Assembly (NCBI GenBank): GCA_017454355.1
Contig: JAFTDD010000088.1
Span: forward strand, 1 to 32,908
Length of the DNA: 32,908 nt
Source of the DNA: Muribaculaceae bacterium
GTDB lineage: Bacteria > Bacteroidota > Bacteroidia > Bacteroidales > Muribaculaceae
Reading direction: 5' to 3'
Shown: one piece after another, positions 30,583 to 32,908 of the stretch
Layout: every line of letters begins with the position of its first letter
Numbering within the stretch: position 1 is the first letter of the stretch
Position numbers and translations under genes: made by a program
Notes under the pieces: generated by a model
Database searches by the model: none
Told to the model about the DNA's origin: nothing
What the model saw: the letters and a program-made list of their open reading frames with translations, nothing else

Positions 30583-32544
30583 ATGAGAATTAAGAATAGT
30601 GATATAATATTGGTCTTGGCGGCTCTTGTAGGCAATATTCTGCTTGCTTTAGTCTGCTATGCTGTGTGTAGGATAGTGTTCGTTATTGAGAATTGGAACA
30701 TACTGGCTGTTCATTTAACTAAAGTTGATTTGGGCAGAGTAATAGCCGGTAGTCTTTTGTTTGACGGTGCGGCGATTGCCTACACTAATAGCCTATACGT
30801 GATACTGATGTTGCTGACGTTGCCGTCTGTGCAACCTAAGTTGCGTTGGTGGAACGGGCTTGTAAAGTTTTCCTATGTCATTCCAAATTCATTAAGCGTT
30901 ATTGCCAACCTTTGTGATTCGGTTTATTTTCCGTTTACCAAGCAGCGCACCACATCGATCGTGTTTGATGAGTTTGCCAACGAGAATAACTTACTCACAA
31001 TTTTCTGTATCGAGGCAATGCGGCATTGGTATCTGGTTTTGTTAGCCACCCTGTTAATATTTATCTTGTGGAAGTTTTACCGGCCAATTCAAAATAGTGA
31101 GCGAGCCAATGTCGCCTTTTATATAAGTCGTCTATTGGTTATTGTTGTCATGACCGCCTTGTCTCTTTGTGCAATGCGTGGCAAGTACACCGATTTCTCT
31201 TCGCGTCCGATTGCTATTAATGATGCTCACAAGTATGTGTCCTCTCCCATAATGACCGCTGTGGTGCTAAATACGCCGTTTGCCGTACTACGAACCATCG
31301 GAGAACGTCCGATGACTCTTCCCACATATTTCGCTGACTCTGCAACGTTGGATGCCACCTATACTCCAGTGCATCATCCTTGTGCCTATGCCCAACCGCT
31401 TCGCAAGAATGTGGTGATTCTGATTGTCGAAAGTTTTGCGGCGGAGTTTGTGGGCGCTCTTAACCGCGATTTAGAAAACGGTGCTTACCGTGGCTATACG
31501 CCATTTGCCGACTCGCTACTCTCAGTGAGCCTAACGTGGCGGGAATCATTTGCCAATGGAGGTATGAGCATTGATGCGATGCCGGCCGTGCTTGCCTCAA
31601 TACCACGAATGGATACCCCCTTTGTGCTACAACCCTATTCTCTCAACAAAATTAACGCAATCGCGACCGAACTCAAGCGTTTGGGCTATCAGTCCGCCTT
31701 TTTCCATGGAGCGCCCAATGGCTCAATGGGCTTCGAAGCGTTCGCACGATTGGCCGGCTTTGATGAGTATGTTGGCAAAACGGAATATGAGGCGGATGCC
31801 CGTTTTGGGGGGGCTGACGACTTTGACGGCACTTGGGCCATCTGGGACGAGCCTTTTCTTCAGTTTTTCGCTCATCGCATGAGTGACATGCGTGAGCCAT
31901 TTGTGACCGCTGTGTTCACCGCGTCGTCCCATCATCCGTTTAACGTGCCGGAGCAGTACCGTGACACATTCCCTGAAGAGGGCGCTTTCCCGATTCACAA
32001 GTGTATCCGCTACACTGACCATTCCCTTCGCCGTTTCTTTGATACAGCATCTCACCAACCATGGTATAACAATACTATTTTTGTGCTCACGGCCGACCAT
32101 GCCAGTAGCCGAATCACTCACGATGAATATAAGACCGAGGTTGGTTTGTTCCGGGTGCCGATATTGTTTTTTGACCCTTCAGGCGAGATGGAGAGGGGAT
32201 GCCGCGAGGGGATTGCCCAGCAGATAGACATCATGCCAACGTTATTGTCCTATTTGGGTTATGACCGTCCTTTTATCGCTTTCGGTAAGGACTTGCTGAG
32301 TACTCCGGTTGAGGATAGTTGGGCTTTTAACTGGGACCACATTCCTCAATATATACAAGGCGACTACACGATGCTCTTTGACGGCACGAGGGTCACTGGC
32401 CTATATAACTATAAGGACGACCCCTTGCTCCGCCACAATATTATGGGCAAGTGTGAGCGGCAGCCGCAAATGGAGTCGCGCATTAAGGCGATAATGCAGT
32501 CCTACATGGAGCGAATGAAGTCAAACAACATGACCCTCAAGTGA
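30583..32544 (+). CDS. LTA synthase-like membrane phosphotransferase (2)
   Basis: The 653-residue protein has five predicted membrane segments in about 270 residues (for example DIILVLAALVGNILLALVCY and SLYVILMLLTL), then a sulfatase-like domain. NVVILIVESFAAEFVGAL gives the metal-binding Glu. The nucleophile region reads FANGGMSIDAMPAVLASIPR, with Ser where LtaS has Thr, and VLTADHASS has the Asp-His pair. It is only distantly similar to the first copy. ATG 30583 was chosen because the frame further upstream (open to 30400) overlaps the PAP2 gene and lacks a membrane start. It closes the operon, 50 bases before the second mobile element. Confidence 0.87.
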   Translation: MRIKNSDIILVLAALVGNILLALVCYAVCRIVFVIENWNILAVHLTKVDLGRVIAGSLLFDGAAIAYTNSLYVILMLLTLPSVQPKLRWWNGLVKFSYVIPNSLSVIANLCDSVYFPFTKQRTTSIVFDEFANENNLLTIFCIEAMRHWYLVLLATLLIFILWKFYRPIQNSERANVAFYISRLLVIVVMTALSLCAMRGKYTDFSSRPIAINDAHKYVSSPIMTAVVLNTPFAVLRTIGERPMTLPTYFADSATLDATYTPVHHPCAYAQPLRKNVVILIVESFAAEFVGALNRDLENGAYRGYTPFADSLLSVSLTWRESFANGGMSIDAMPAVLASIPRMDTPFVLQPYSLNKINAIATELKRLGYQSAFFHGAPNGSMGFEAFARLAGFDEYVGKTEYEADARFGGADDFDGTWAIWDEPFLQFFAHRMSDMREPFVTAVFTASSHHPFNVPEQYRDTFPEEGAFPIHKCIRYTDHSLRRFFDTASHQPWYNNTIFVLTADHASSRITHDEYKTEVGLFRVPILFFDPSGEMERGCREGIAQQIDIMPTLLSYLGYDRPFIAFGKDLLSTPVEDSWAFNWDHIPQYIQGDYTMLFDGTRVTGLYNYKDDPLLRHNIMGKCERQPQMESRIKAIMQSYMERMKSNNMTLK

Positions 32545-32593
32545 CGTTGGCGAGTCAGTAGGTGAGACCGAAGAGCCAGAGGAGTAATAAAAG

Positions 32594-32908
32594 TATTACT
32601 GTCCGGTAAATTAAATAAACGTTCAGATAATCGATTATATTATAGCAATTTAGGCGCCTTTGTCATTGTCGGGGCTTACATATAGGCCACGCTGACGCGT
32701 GGGAAATCTTTCAAAATCCCAATTTTAAATTTCTCGCAAGCAGTCAAGTTGTTAGGGTGTAGGGGCAGAATTTATTCTGCCCGATTGCCGATGGGTGGGC
32801 AGAATAAATTGCTCCCGTTCGGTCGCGAGCTAAAGGTTCTGCCCCTACAAGTAACCGCAGCCCCGTAGGGGCGACAGTCTCCGCACGTTTCTGTCGCCCT
32901 TACAGGGC
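32594..32908. mobile_element. Palindrome-rich MITE-like element, copy 2 (runs off the window)
   Basis: It starts TATTACTGTCCGGTAAA. Bases 32594-32679 match the reverse complement of 17089-17174 at 84 of 86 positions, and 32845-32908 match the reverse complement of 16919-16982 at all 64 positions. Between these blocks copy 2 has 165 bases and copy 1 has 106, mostly unrelated except for palindromic GGCAGAATTTATTCTGCC modules. No protein is encoded in the visible part. The other end and target duplication are outside the window. Confidence 0.85.

Noticed and set aside
1-32908. tRNA, rRNA, RNase P, SRP RNA and tmRNA genes
   Set aside because: Read for typical conserved blocks; none was found.

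Overview
The window is a chromosomal segment from a bacterium of the phylum Bacteroidota, order Bacteroidales. The evidence is the gene families (BatA-style vWA lipoprotein, DUF4835/PorD, long NusB, DUF5606, YbbR next to YajC), the Bacteroidetes promoter signature (TTTG, about 19 nt, TAnnTTTG) and the absence of clear Shine-Dalgarno sequences. The moderately GC-rich coding sequence would suit a Muribaculaceae-like gut lineage, but that is a guess. No tRNA, rRNA or CRISPR array was seen.

Layout. (1) 1-205: the 3' end of an ISL3-like transposase and tandem AATAGACG units. (2) 206-12332: a housekeeping block. A TSCPD protein (minus strand) is followed on the plus strand by mtnN, dnaN, a DnaQ-like exonuclease, coaBC, DUF4835/PorD, recN, rlmB, nusB, yajC, a YbbR protein, coaE, DUF5606 and an NlpC/P60 lipoprotein. 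(3) 12368-16774: a secreted Ntn hydrolase, the scar of a deleted AbiE toxin-antitoxin pair, two glycosyltransferases (GT90, GT2) and a low-molecular-weight tyrosine phosphatase. (4) 16759-17174: a 416-bp non-coding palindrome-rich mobile element with terminal inverted repeats and a 9-bp target duplication. (5) 17266-21996: five minus-strand genes for exported proteins (PD40 beta-propeller, outer-membrane barrel, three lipoproteins), separated in places by terminator hairpins. (6) 22203-32544: a plus-strand lipopolysaccharide operon. It opens with a long structured leader and a small HTH protein, then waaA, a lipid A acyltransferase, a KdsB-like cytidylyltransferase, GT4, GT9, an LTA-synthase-like membrane phosphotransferase, a PAP2 phosphatase and a second LTA-synthase-like protein. 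Most neighbours in it overlap or nearly touch. (7) 32594-end: a second copy of the mobile element, in inverted orientation.

How the genes work together. Region 6 reads as one lipid A/inner-core programme: CMP-activated Kdo-like sugar, Kdo transfer, acylation, core glycosylation and decoration with phosphate-linked head groups. GT90 and GT2 in region 3 may add to the same surface glycan. Regions 2a-2b hold DNA replication/repair, coenzyme A synthesis (coaBC and coaE) and ribosome/transcription functions.

The most unusual material is non-coding. Short tandem repeats (AATAGACG, ATTCATA, CTAACATCTAA, TACTTCG, GCTACTTGC types) occupy almost every gene junction and repeatedly supply start codons, stop codons, a promoter element and, in one gene, apparently the signal peptide. 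The 416-bp element is caught inserted across a stop codon, so the pre-insertion site can be rebuilt.
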